From: Calliphora vicina
Lineage: Eukaryota; Arthropoda; Insecta; Diptera; Calliphoridae
DNA: 64,000 bases
NCBI RefSeq assembly: GCF_958450345.1
Contig: NC_088784.1
Span: 47,918,870-47,982,869, forward strand
Direction of reading: 5' to 3'
Under the pieces are notes generated by a model. It was not told the DNA's origin. It made no database searches and saw only the letters and a list, made by a program, of their open reading frames with translations. Made by a program: the position numbers and the translations under genes. This document shows, in pieces, positions 9,947 through 24,309 of this stretch (position 1 is the first letter of the stretch; the number at the start of each line of letters is the position of its first letter).

Positions 9947-12502
9947 AAGCTAATTATTTTTAAATTTGGATTGCATGAGATTGTAGCTTTCTAACAAGGT
10001 ATAATTTAAGTAGCTAGCATAAATAGTACCCACTATATATGCGGGTATATCAGACATTTTTCGAAAAATGTCCCAAAATTACCCCAGTTTTTAACGACTT
10101 CATATAAATCGCAATTCTAAAGGCCGGTAAAGAGCTAGGAAACTCATTTTTTTATATTTGGATTGCATGAGATTGTAGCTTTCTAACAAGGTATAACTTA
10201 AGTAGCTAGCATAAATAGTGCCCGATATATATGCAGGTATATCGGAAATTTTTCGAAAAATGTCCCAAAATTACCCCAGTTTTTAACGACTTCATATAAA
10301 TCGCAATTTTAAAAGGCCATAAAGAGCTAGGAAGCTAATTATTTTTAAATTTGGATTGCATGAGATTGTAGCTTTCTAACAAGGTATAACTTAAGTAGCT
10401 AGCATAAATAGTACCCGATATATATGCGGGTATATCGGACATTTTGCATAAAATTACCCCAGTTTTTAACGACTTCATATAAATCGCAATTTTAAAAGGC
10501 CATATCGGAATATCGGAAAAAATCAGGTATATCGGAAATTTTTCGGAAAATGTCCCAAAATTACCCCAGCTTTTAACGACTTCATATAAATCGCAATTCT
10601 AAAGGCCCCTAAAGAGCTAGGAAGCTAATTATTTTTAAATTTGGATTGCATGAGATTGTAGCTTTCTAACAAGGTATAATTTAAGTAGCTAGCATAAATA
10701 GTACCCGATATATATGCGGGTATATCAGACATTTTTCGAAAAATGTCCCAAAATTACCCCAGTTTTTAACGACTTCATATAAATCGCAATTCTAAAGGCC
10801 GGTAAAGAGCTAGGAAACTCATTTTTTTATATTTGGATTGCATGAGATTGTAGTTTTCTAACAAGGTATAACTTAAGTAGCTAGCGTAAATAGTGCCCGA
10901 TATATATGCAGGTATATCGGAAATTTTTCGAAAAATGTCCCAAAATTACCCCAGTTTTTAACGACTTCATATAAATCGCAATTTTAAAAGGCCATAAAGA
11001 GCTAGGAAGCTAATTATTTTTAAATTTGGATTGCATGAGATTGTAGCTTTCTAACAAGGTATAACTTAAGTAGCTAGCATAAATAGTACCCGATATATAT
11101 GCGGGACATTTTTCGCAAAATGTCCCAAAATTACCCCAGTTTTTAACGACTTCATATAAATCGCAAATTTAAAAGGCCATATCGGAATATCGGAAAAAAT
11201 CAGGTATATCGGAAATTTTTCGGAAAATGTCCCAAAATTACCCCAGCTTTTAACGACTTCATATAAATCGCAATTCTAAAGGCCCCTAAAGAGCTAGGAA
11301 GCTAATTATTTTTAAATTTGGATTGCATGAGATTGTAGCTTTCTAACAAGATATAATTTAAGTAGCTAGCATAAATAGTACCCAATATATATGCGGGTAT
11401 ATCAGACATTTTTCGAAAAATGTCCCAAAATTACCCCAGTTTTTAACGACTTCATATAAATCGCAATTCTAAAGGCCAGTAAAGAGCTAGGAAACTCATT
11501 TTTTTATATTTGGATTGCATGAGATTGTAGCTTTCTAACAAGGTATAACTTAAGTAGCTAGCATAAATAGTGCCCGATATATATGCAGGTATATCGGAAA
11601 TTTTTCGAAAAATGTCCCAAAATTACCCCAGTTTTTAACGACTTCATATAAATCGCAATTTTAAAAGGCCATAAAGAGCTAGGAAACTCATTTTTTTATA
11701 TTTGGATTGCATGAGATTGTAGCTTTCTAACAAGGTATAACTTAAGTAGCTAGCATAAATAGTACCCGATATATATGCGGGTATATCGGACATTTTTCGC
11801 AAAATGTCCCAAAATTACCCCAGTTTTTAACGACTTCATATAAATCGCAATTTTAAAAGGCCATAAAGAGCTAGGAAGCTAATTATTTTTAAATTTGGAT
11901 TGCATGAGATTGTATATCGGACATTTTTCGAAAAATGTCACAAAATTACCCCAGTTTTTAACGACTTCATATAAATCGCAATTCTAAAGGCCGGTAAAGA
12001 GCTAGGAAACTCATTTTTTTATATTTGGATTGCATGAGATTGTAGCTTTCTAACAAGGTATAACTTAAGTAGCTAGCATAAATAGTGCCCGATATATATG
12101 CAGGTATATCGGAAATTTTTCGAAAAATGTCCCAAAATTACCCCAGTTTTTAACGACTTCATATAAATCGCAATTTTAAAAGGCCATAAAGAGCTAGGAA
12201 GCTAATTATTTTTAAATTTGGATTGCATGAGATTGTAGCTTTCTAACAAGGTATAATTTAAGTAGCTAGCATAAATAGTACCCACTATATATGCGGGTAT
12301 ATCAGACATTTTTCGAAAAATGTCCCAAAATTACCCCAGTTTTTAACGACTTCATATAAATCGCAATTTTAAAAGGCCATAAAGAGCTAGGAAGCTAATT
12401 ATTTTTAAATTTGGATTGCATGAGATTGTAGCTTTCTAACAAGGTATAACTTAAGTAGCTAGCATAAATAGTACCCGGTATATATGCGGGTATATCGGAC
12501 AT

Positions 12503-12930
12503 TATTTTTAAATTTAGATTGCATGAGATTGTAGCTTTCTAACAAGGTATAACTTAAGTAGCTAGCATAAATAGTACCCGATATATATGCGGGTATATCG
12601 GACATTTTTCGAAAAATGTCCCAAAATTACCCCAGTTTTTAACGACTTCATATAAATCGCAATTCTAAAGGCTCCTAAAGACTTAGGACTTAGGATATAT
12701 ATGCGGGTATATCGGACATTTTTCGAAAAATGTCACAAAAGTACCCCAGTTTTTAACGACTTCATATAAATCGCAATTCTAAAGGCCGCTAAAGAGCTAG
12801 GAAACTCATTTTTTTATATTTGGATTGTATGAGATTGTAGCTTTCTAACAAAGTATAACTTAAGTAGTTAGCATAAATAGTACCCGATATATATGCAGGT
12901 ATATCGGAAATTTTTCGGAAAATGTCCCAA
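12503..12930 (+). repeat. paralogous empty site of the Jockey-like insertion
   Basis: This stretch shares the variant AAATTTAGATTGC with the left flank of the non-LTR element (near 3710). It also shares the unusual join ACTTAGGACTTAGGATATAT with the right flank (near 6741). It therefore represents the locus before insertion. Left-flank homology ends at 12652 and right-flank homology starts at 12662, so TAAATCGCA (12653-12661) was lost at insertion. The match to the right flank fades after about 12930/6990. Confidence 0.8.
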
Positions 12931-15900
12931 AATTACCCCAGCTTTTAACGACTTCATATAAATCGCAATTTTAAAAGGCCCTAAAGAGATAGGAAGCTAA
13001 TTATTTTTAAATTTGGATTGCATGAGATTGTAGCTTTCTAACAAGGTACAATTTAAGTAGCTAGCATAAATAGTACCCACTATATATGCGGGTATATCAT
13101 TCATTTTTCGAAAAATGTCCCAAAATTACCCCAGTTTTTAACGACTTCATATAAATCGCAATTCTAAAGGCCGGTAAAGAGCTAGGAAACTCATTTTTTT
13201 ATATTTGGATTGCATGAGATTGTGGTTTTCTAACAAGGTATAACTTAAGTAGCTAGCATAAATAGTACCCGATATATATGCGGGTATATCGGACATTTTT
13301 CGCAAAATGTCCCAAAATTACCCCAGTTTTTAACGACTTCATATAAATCGCAATTTTAAAAGGCCATAAAGAGCTAGGAAGCTAATTATTTTTAAATTTG
13401 GATTGCATGAGATTGTAGCTTTCTGACAAGGTATAACTTAAGTAGCTAGCGTAAATAGTACCCGATATATATGCGGGTATATCGGACATTTTTCGAAAAA
13501 TGTCCCAAAATTACCCCAGTTTTTAACGACTTCATATAAATCGCAATTCTGAAGGCTCCTGAAGACTTAGGAAGCTAATTATTTTTAAATTTGGATTGCA
13601 TGAGATTGTAGCTTTCTGACAAGGTATAACTTAAGTAGCTAGCATAAATAGTACCCGATATATATGCGGGTATATCGGACATTTTTCGAAAAATGTCACA
13701 AAATTACCCCAGTTTTTAACGACTTCATATAAATCGCAATTTTAAAAGGCCACAAAGAGGTAGGAAGCTAATTATTTTTAAATTTGGATTGCATGAGATT
13801 GTAGCTTTCTAACAAGGTATAACTTAAGTAGCTAGCATAAATAGTACCCGATATATATCCGGGTATATCGGACATTTTTCGAAAAATGTCCCAAAATTAC
13901 ACCAGTTTTTAACGACTTCATATAAATCGCAATTTTAAAAGGCCCTAAAGAGCTAGGAAGCTAAATTTTTTTTATATTTGGATTGCATGAGATTGTAGCT
14001 TTCTAACAAGGTATAACTTAAGTAGCTAGCATAAATAGTACCCGATATATATGCGGGTATATCGGACATTTTTCGAAAAATGTCCCAAAATTACCCCAGT
14101 TTTTAACGACTTCATATAAATCGCAATTTTAAAAGGCCATAAAGAGCTAGGAAACTCATTTTTTTATATTTGGATTGCATGAGATTGTAGCTTTCTAACA
14201 AGGTATAACTTAAGTAGCTAGCATAAATAGTGCCCGATATATATGCAGGTATATCGGAAATTTTTCGAAAAATGTCCCAAAATTACCCCAGTTTTTAACG
14301 ACTTCATATAAATCGCAATTTTAAAAGGCCATAAAGAGCTAGGAAGCTAATTATTTTTAAAATTTGGATTGCATGAGATTGTAGCTTTCTAACAAGGTAT
14401 AATTTAAGTAGCTAGCATAAATAGTACCCGATATATATGCGGGTATATCGGACATTTTTCGCAAAATGTCCCAAAATTACCCCAGTTTTTAACGACTTCA
14501 TATAAATCGCAATTCTAAAGGCCCCTAAAGAGCTAGGAAGCTAATTATTATATTTAAATTTGGATTGCATGAGATTGTAGCTTTCTAACAAGGTATAATT
14601 TAAGTAGCTAGCATAAATAGTACCCAATATATATGCGGGTATATCAGACATTTTTCGAAAAATGTCCCAAAATTACCCCAGTTTTTAACGACTTCATATA
14701 AATCGCAATTCTGAAGGCTCCTGAAGACTTAGGAAGCTAATTATTTTTAAATTTGGATTGCATGAGATTGTAGCTTTCTAACAAGGTATAACTTATGTAG
14801 CTAGCATAAATAGTACCCGATATATATGCGGGTATATCGGACATTTTTCGCAAAATGTCCCAAAATTACCCCAGTTTTTAACGACTTCATATAAATCGCA
14901 ATTTTAAAAGGTATATCGGACATTTTTCGAAAAATGTCCCAAAATTACCCCAGTTTTTAACGACTTCATATAAATCGCAATTCTAAAGGCCCCTAAAAAC
15001 CTAGGAAGCTAATTATTTTTAAATTTGGATTGCATGAGATTGTATATCGGACATTTTTCGAAAAATGTCACAAAATTACCCCAGTTTTTAACGACTTCAT
15101 ATAAATCGCAATTCTAAAGGCCGCTAAAGAGCTAGGAAACTAATTTTTTTTATATTTGGATTGTATGAGATTGTAGCTTTCTAACAAGGTATAACTTAAG
15201 TAGTTAGCATAAATAGTACCCGATATATATGCAGGTATATCGGAAATTTTTCGGAAAATGTCCCAAAATTACCCCAGCTTTTAACGACTTCATATAAATC
15301 GCAATTCTAAAGGCCCCTAAAGAGCTAGGAAGCTAATTATTTTTAAATTTGGATTGCATGAGATTGTAGCTTTCTAACAAGATATAATTTAAGTAGCTAG
15401 CATAAATAGTACCCAATATATATGCGGGTATATCAGACATTTTTCGAAAAATGTCCCAAAATTACCCCAGTTTTTAACGACTTCATATAAATCGCAATTC
15501 TAAAGGCCGGTAAAGAGCTAGGAAACTAATTTTTTTATATTTGGATTGCATGAGATTGTAGCTTTCTAACAAGGTATAACTTAAGTAGCTAGCATAAAAG
15601 TGCCCGATATATATGCAGGTATATCGGAAATTTTTCGAAAAATGTCCCAAAATTACCCCAGTTTTTAACGACTTCATATAAATCGCAATTTTAAAAGGCC
15701 ATAAAGAGCTAGGAAGCTAATTATTTTTAAATTTGGATTGCATGAGATTGTAGCTTTCTAACAAGGTATAACTTAAGTAGCTAGCATAAATAGTACCCGA
15801 TATATATGCGGGTATATCGGACATTTTTCGCAAAATGTCCCAAAATTACCCCAGTTTTTAACGACTTCATATAAATCGCAATTTTAAAAGGCCATATCGG

Positions 15901-18900
15901 AATATCGGAAAAAATCAGGTATATCGGAAATTTTTCGGAAAATGTCCCAAAATTACCCCAGCTTTTAACGACTTCATATAAATCGCAATTCTAAAGGCCC
16001 CTAAAGAGCTAGGAAGCTAATTATTTTTAAATTTGGATTGCATGAGATTGTAGCTTTCTAACAAGATATAATTTAAGTAGCTAGCATAAATAGTACCCAA
16101 TATATATGCGGGTATATCAGACATTTTTCGAAAAATGTCCAAAAATTACCCCAGTTTTTAACGACTTCATATAAATCGCAATTCTAAAGGCCGGTAAAGA
16201 GCTAGGAAACTCATTTTTTTTATATTTGGATTGCATGAGATTGTAGCTTTCTAACAAGGTATAACTTAAGTAGCTAGCATAAAAGTGCCCGATATATATG
16301 CAGGTATATCGGAAATTTTTCGAAAAATGTCCCAAAATTACCCCAGTTTTTAACGACTTCATATAAATCGCAATTTTAAAAGGCCATAAAGAGCTAGGAA
16401 GCTAATTATTTTTAAATTTGGATTGCATGAGATTGTAGCTTTCTAACAAGGTATAACTTAAGTAGCTAGCATAAATAGTACCCGATATATATGCGGGTAT
16501 ATCGGACATTTTTCGCAAAATGTCCCAAAATTACCCCAGTTTTTAACGACTTCATATAAATCGCAAATTTAAAAGGCCATAAAGAGCTAGGAAGCTAATT
16601 ATTTTTAAATTTGGATTGCATGAGATAGTAGCTTTCTAACAAGGTATAACTTAAGTAGCTAGCATAAATAGTACCCGATATATATGCGGGTATATCGGAC
16701 ATTTTTCGAAAAATGTCCCAAAATTACCCAGTTTTTAACGACTTCATATAAATCGCAATTTTAAAAGGCCATAAAGAGCTAGGAAGCTAATTATTTTTAA
16801 ATTTGGATTGCATGAGATAGTAGCTTTCTAACAAGGTATAACTTAAGTAGCTAGCATAAATAGTACCCGATATATATGCGGGTATATCGGACATTTTTCG
16901 AAAAATGTCACAAAATTACCCCAGTTTTTAACGACTTCATATAAATCGCAATTTTAGAAGGCCATAAAGAGGTAGGAAGCTAATTATTTTTAAATTTGGA
17001 TTGCATGAGATTGTAGCTTTCTAACAAGGTATAACTTAAGTAGCTAGCATAAATAGTACCCGATATATATGCGGGTATATCGGACATTTTTCGAAAAATG
17101 TCCCAAAATTACACCAGTTTTTAACGACTTCATATTAATCGCAATTTTAAAAGGCCCTAAAGAGCTAGGAAGCTAAATTTTTTTATATATTTTGATTGCA
17201 TGAGATTGTAGCTTTCTAACAAGGTATAACTTAAGTAGCTAGCATAAATAGTACCCGATATATATGCGGGTATATCGGACATTTTTCGAAAAATGTCACA
17301 AAATTACCCCAGTTTTTAACGACTTCATATAAATCGCAATTCTAAAGGCCGCTAAAGAGCTAGGAAACTCATTTTTTTTATATTTGGATTGTATGAGATT
17401 GTAGCTTTCCAACAAGGTATAACTTAAGTATATATGCGGGTATATCAGACATTTTTCGAAAAATGTCCCAAAATTACCCCAGTTTTTAACGACTTCATAT
17501 AAATCGCAATTCTAAAGGCCGGTGAAGAGCTAGGAAACTCGTTTTTTTATATTTGGATTGCATGAGTTTGTAGCTTTCTAACAAGGTATAACTTAAGTAG
17601 CTAGCATAAATAGTGCCCGATATATATGCAGGTATATCGGAAATTTTTCGAAAAATGTCCCAAAATTACCCCAGTTTTTAACGACTTCATATAAATCGCA
17701 ATTTTAAAAGGCCATAAAGAGCTAGGAAGCAAATTATTTTTAAATTTGGATTGCATGAGATTGTAGCTTTCTAACAAGGTATAACTTAAGTAGCTAGCAT
17801 AAATAGTACCCGATATATATGCGGGTATATCGGACATTTTTCGCAAAATGTCCCAAAATTACACCAGTTTTTAACGACTTCATATAAATCGCAATTTTAA
17901 AAGGCCCTAAAGAGCTAGGAAGCTAAATGTTTTTTATATTTGGATTGCATGAGATTGTAGCTTTCTAACAAGGTATAACTTAAGTAGCTAGCATAAATAG
18001 TACCCGATATATATGCGGGTATATCGGAAATTTTTCGAAAAATGTCACAAAATTACCCCAGTTTTTAACGACTTCATATAAATCGCAATTCTAAAGGCCG
18101 CTAAAGAGCTAGGAAACTCATTTTTTTATATTTGGATTGTATGAGATTGTAGCTTTCTAACAAGGTATAACTTAAGTAGCTATCATAAATAGTACCCGAT
18201 ATATATGCAGGTATATCGGAAATTTTTCGGAAAATGTCCCAAAATTACCCCAGCTTTTAACGACTTTATATAAATCCCAATTCTAAAGGCCCCTAAGAGC
18301 TAGGAAGCTAATTATTTTTAAATTTGGATTGCATGAGATTGTAGCTTTCTAACAAGGTATAACTTAAGTAGCTAGCATAAATAGTACCCGATATATATGC
18401 GGGTATATCGGACATTTTTCGCAAAATGTCCCAAAATTACCCCAGTTTTTAACGACTTCATATAAATCGCAATTTTAAAGGCCATAAAGTGCTAGGAAGC
18501 TAATTATTTTTAAATTTGGATTGCATGAGATTGTAGCAAGGTATAACTTAAGTAGCTAGCATAAATAGTACCCGATATATATGCGGGTATATCGGACATT
18601 TTTCGCAAAATGTCCCAAAATTACACCAGTTTTTAACGACTTCATATAAATCGCAATTTTAAAAGGCCCTAAAGAGCTAGGAAGCTAATTTTTTTTTATA
18701 TTTGGATTGCATGAGATTGTAGCTTTCTAACAAGGTATAACTTAAGTAGCTAGCATAAATAGTACCCGATATATATATGCGGGTATATCGGACATTTTTC
18801 GCAAAATGTCCCAAAATTACCCCAGTTTTTAACGACTTCATATAAATCGCAATTCGGAATATCGGAAAAAATCAGGTATATCGGAAATTTTTCGGAAAAT

Positions 18901-21900
18901 GTCCCAAAATTACCCCAGCTTTTAACGACTTCACATAAATCGCAATTCTAAAGGCCCCTAAAGAGCTAGGAAGCTAATTATTTTTAAATTTGGATTGCAT
19001 GAGATTGTAGCTTTCTAACAAGGTATAATTTAAGTAGCTAGCATAAATAGTACCCAATATATATGCGGGTATATCAGACATTTTTCGAAAAATGTCCCAA
19101 AATTACCCCAGTTTTTAACGACTTCATATAAATCGCAATTCTAAAGGCCGGTAAAGAGCTAGGAAACTCATTTTTTTATATTTGGATTGCATGAGATTGT
19201 AGCTTTCTAACAAGGTATAACTTCAGTAGCTAGCATAAATAGTGCCCGATATATATGCAGGTATATCGGAAATTTTTCGAAAAATGCCCCAAAATTACCC
19301 CAGTTTTTAACGACTTCATATAAATCGCAATTTTAAAGGCCATAAAGTGCTAGGAAGCTAATTATTTTTAAATTTGGATTGCATGAGATTGTAGCTTTCT
19401 AACAAGGTATAACTTAAGTAGCTAGCATAAATAGTACCCGATATATATGCGGGTATATCGGACATTTTTCGCAAAATGTCCCAAAATTACACCAGTTTTT
19501 AACGACTTCATATAAATCGCAATTTTAAAAGGCCCTAAAGAGCTAGGAAGCTAAATGTTTTTTATATTTGGATTGCATGAGATTGTAGCTTTCTAACAAG
19601 GTATAACTTAAGTAGCTAGCATAAATAGTACCCGATATATATGCGGGTATATCGGACATTTTTCGAAAAATGTCCCAAAATTACCCCAGTTTTTAACGAC
19701 TTCATATAAATCGCAATATTAAAAGGCCATAAAGAGGTAGGAAGCTAATTATTTTTAAATTTGGATTGCATGAGATTGTAGCTTTCTAACAAGGTATAAC
19801 TTAAGTAGCTAGCATAAATAGTACCCGATATATATGCGGGTATATCGGACATTTTTCGCAAAATGTCCCAAAATTACACCAGTTTTTAACGACTTCATAT
19901 AAATCGCAATTTTAAAAGGCCATAAAGAGCTAGGAAGCTAATTATTTTTAAATTTGGATTGCATGAGATTGTAGCTTTCTAACAAGGTATAACTTAAGTA
20001 GCTAGCATAAATAGTACCCGATATATATGCGGGTATATCGGTCATTTTTCGCAAAATGTCCCAAAATTACCCCAGTTTTTAACGACTTCATATAAATCGC
20101 AATTTTAAAAGGCCATAAAGAGCTAGGAAGCTAATTATTTTTAAATTTGGATTGCATGAGATAGTAGCTTTCTAACAAGGTATAACTTAAGTAGCTAGCA
20201 TAAATAGTACCCGATATATATGCGGGTATATCGGACATTTTTCGAAAAATGTCCCAAAATTACCCCAGTTTTTAACGACTTCATATAAATCGCAATTCTG
20301 AAGGCTCCTGAAGACTTAGGAAGCTAATTATTTTTAAATTTGGATTGCATGAGATTGTAGCTTTCTGACAAGGTATAACTTAAGTAGCTAGCATAAATAG
20401 TACCCGATATATATGCGGGTATATCGGACATTTTTCGAAAAATGTCACAAAATTACCCCAGTTTTTAACGACTTCATATAAATCGCAATATTAAAAGGCC
20501 ATAAAGAGGTAGGAAGCTAATTATTTTTAAATTTGGATTGCATGAGATTGTAGCTTTCTAACAAGGTATAACTTAAGTAGCTAGCATAAATAGTACCCGA
20601 TATATATGCGGGTATATCGGACATTTTTCGAAAAATGTCACAAAATTACCCCAGTTTTTAACGACTTCATATAAATCGCAATTCTAAAGGCCGCTAAAGA
20701 GCTAGGAAACTCATTTTTTTATATTTGGATTGTATGAGATTGTAGCTTTCTAACAAGGTATAACTTAAGTATATATGCGGGTATATCAGACATTTTTCGA
20801 AAAATGTCCCAAAATTACCCCAGTTTTTAACGACTTCATATAAATCGCAATATTAAAAGGCCATAAAGAGGTAGGAAGCTAATTATTTTTAAATTTGGAT
20901 TGCATGAGATTGTAGCTTTCTAACAAGGTATAACTTAAGTAGCTAGCATAAATAGTACCCGATATATATGCGGGTATATCGGACATTTTTCGCAAAATGT
21001 CCCAAAATTACACCAGTTTTTAACGACTTCATATAAATCGCAATTTTAAAAGGCCCTAAAGAGCTAGGAAGCTAATTTTTTTTTATATTTGGATTGCATG
21101 AGATTGTAGCTTTCTAACAAGGTATAACTTAAGTAGCTAGCATAAATAGTACCCGATATATATGCGGGTATATCGGACATTTTTCGCAAAATGTCCCAAA
21201 ATTACCCCAGTTTTTAACGACTTCATATAAATCGCAATTTTAAAAGGCCATATCGGAATATCGGAAAAAATCGGGTATATCGGAAATTTTTCGGAAAATG
21301 TCCCAAAATTACCCCAGCTTTTAACGACTTCATATAAATCGCAATTCTAAAGGCCCCTAAAGAGCTAGGAAGCTAATTATTTTTAAATTTGGATTGCATG
21401 AGATAGTAGCTTTCTAACAAGGTATAACTTAAGTAGCTAGCATAAATAGTACCCGATATATATGCGGGTATATCGGACATTTTTCGAAAAATGTCCCAAA
21501 ATTACCCCAGTTTTTAACGACTTCATATAAATCGCAATTCTGAAGGCTCCTGAAGACTTAGGAAGCTAATTATTAAATTTGGATTGCATGAGATTGTAGC
21601 TTTCTGACAAGGTATAACTTAAGTAGCTAGCATAAATAGTACCCGATATATATGCGGGTATATCGGACATTTTTCGAAAAATGTCACAAAATTACCCCAG
21701 TTTTTAACGACTTCATATAAATCGCAATTTTAGAAGGCCATAAAGAGGTAGGAAGCTAATTATTTTTAAATTTGGATTGCATGAGATTGTAGCTTTCTAA
21801 CAAGGTATAACTTAAGTAGCTAGCGTAAATAGTACCCGATATATATGCGGGTATATCGGACATTTTTCGAAAAATGTCCCAAAATTACACCAGTTTTTAA

Positions 21901-22550
21901 CGACTTCATATAAATCGCAATTTTAAAAGGCCCTAAAGAGCTAGGAAGCTAAATTTTTTTTATATTTGGATTGCATGAGATTGTAGCTTTCTAACAAGGT
22001 ATAACTTAAGTAGCTAGCATAAATAGTACCCGATATATATGCGGGTATATCGGACATTTTTCGAAAAATGTCACAAAATTACCCCAGTTTTTAACGACTT
22101 CATATAAATCGCAATTCTAAAGGCCGCTAAAGAGCTAGGAAACTCATTTTTTTTATATTTGGATTGTATGAGATTGTAGCTTTCTAACAAGGTATAACTT
22201 AAGTATATATGCGGGTATATCAGACATTTTTCGAAAAATGTCCCAAAATTACCCCAGTTTTTAACGACTTCATATAAATCGCAATATTAAAAGGCCATAA
22301 AGAGGTAGGAAGCTAATTATTTTTAAATTTGGATTGCATGAGATTGTAGCTTTCTAACAAGGTATAACTTAAGTAGCTAGCATAAATAGTACCCGATATA
22401 TATGCGGGTATATCGGACATTTTTCGGAAAATGTCCCAAAATTACCCCAGCTTTTAACGACTTCATATAAATCCCAATTCTAAAGGCCCCTAAGAGCTAG
22501 GAAGCTAATTATTTTTAAATTTGGATTGCATGAGATTGTAGCTTTCTAAC

Positions 22551-24309
22551 AAGGTATAACTTAAGTAGCTAGCATAAATAGTACCCGATATATATGCGGG
22601 TATATCGGACATTTTTCGCAAAATGTCCCAAAATTACCCCAGTTTTTAACGACTTCATATAAATCGCAATTTTAAAGGCCATAAAGTGCTAGGAAGCTAA
22701 TTATTTTTAAATTTGGATTGCATGAGATTGTAGCAAGGTATAACTTAAGTAGCTAGCATAAATAGTACCCGATATATATGCGGGTATATCGGACATTTTT
22801 CGCAAAATGTCCCAAAATTACACCAGTTTTTAACGACTTCATATAAATCGCAATTTTAAAAGGCCCTAAAGAGCTAGGAAGCTAATTTTTTTTTATATTT
22901 GGATTGCATGAGATTGTAGCTTTCTAACAAGGTATAACTTAAGTAGCTAGCATAAATAGTACCCGATATATATGCGGGTATATCGGACATTTTTCGCAAA
23001 ATGTCCCAAAATTACCCCAGTTTTTAACGACTTCATATAAATCGCAATTTTAAAAGGCCATATCGGAATATCGGAAAAAATCAGGTATATCGGAAATTTT
23101 TCGGAAAATGTCCCAAAATTACCCCAGCTTTTAACGACTTCATATAAATCGCAATTCTAAAGGCCCCTAAAGAGCTAGGAAGCTAATTATTTTTAAATTT
23201 GGATTGCATGAGATTGTAGCTTTCTAACAAGGTATAATTTAAGTAGCTAGCATAAATAGTACCCAATATATATGCGGGTATATCAGACATTTTTCGAAAA
23301 ATGTCCCAAAATTACCCCAGTTTTTAACGACTTCATATAAATCGCAATTCTAAAGGCCGGTAAAGAGCTAGGAAACTCATTTTTTTATATTTGGATTGCA
23401 TGAGATTGTAGCTTTCTAACAAGGTATAACTTCAGTAGCTAGCATAAATAGTGCCCGATATATATGCAGGTATATCGGAAATTTTTCGAAAAATGTCCCA
23501 AAATTACCCCAGTTTTTAACGACTTCATATAAATCGCAATTTTAAAAGGCCATAAAGAGCTAGGAAGCTAATTATTTTTAAATTTGGATTGCATGAGATT
23601 GTAGCTTTCTAACAAGGTATAACTTAAGTAGCTAGCATAAATAGTACCCGATATATATGCGGGTATATCAGACATTTTTCGCAAAATGTCCCAAAATTAC
23701 CCCAGTTTTTAACGACTTCATATAAATCGCAATTTTAAAAGGCCATAAAGAGCTAGGAAGCTAATTTTTTTTATATTTGGATTGCATGAGATAGTAGCTT
23801 TCTAACAAGGTATAACTTAAGTAGCTAGCATAAGTAGTACCCGATATATATGCGGGTATATCGGACATTTTTCGAAAAATGTCCCAAAATTACCCCAGTT
23901 TTTAACGACTTCATATAAATCGCAATTCTAAAGGCTCCTAAAGACTTAGGACTTAGGATATATATGCGGGTATATCGGACATTTTTCGAAAAATGTCCCA
24001 AAATTACCCCAGTTTTTAACGACTTCATATAAATCGCAATTCTAAAGGCCCCTAAAAACCTAGGAAGCTAATTATTTTTAAATTTGGATTGCATGAGATT
24101 GTATATCGGACATTTTTCGAAAAATGTCACAAAATTACCCCAGTTTTTAACGACTTCATATAAATCGCAATTCTAAAGGCCGCTAAAGAGCTAGGAAACT
24201 AATTTTTTTATATTTGGATTGTATGAGATTGTAGCTTTCTAACAAGGTATAACTTAAGTAGTTAGCATAAATAGTACCCGATATATATGCAGGTATATCG
24301 GAAATTTTT
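22551..24309 (+). repeat. satellite duplication, copy 1 (offset 3640 bp)
   Basis: Matches 26191-27949, including the private AAAGTGCTAGG variant (near 22684/26324), a type E monomer (near 23057/26697) and the ACTTAGGACTTAGG join (near 23945/27585). One difference seen is GCATAAGTAG at 23829 against GCATAAATAG at 27469. Confidence 0.85.
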
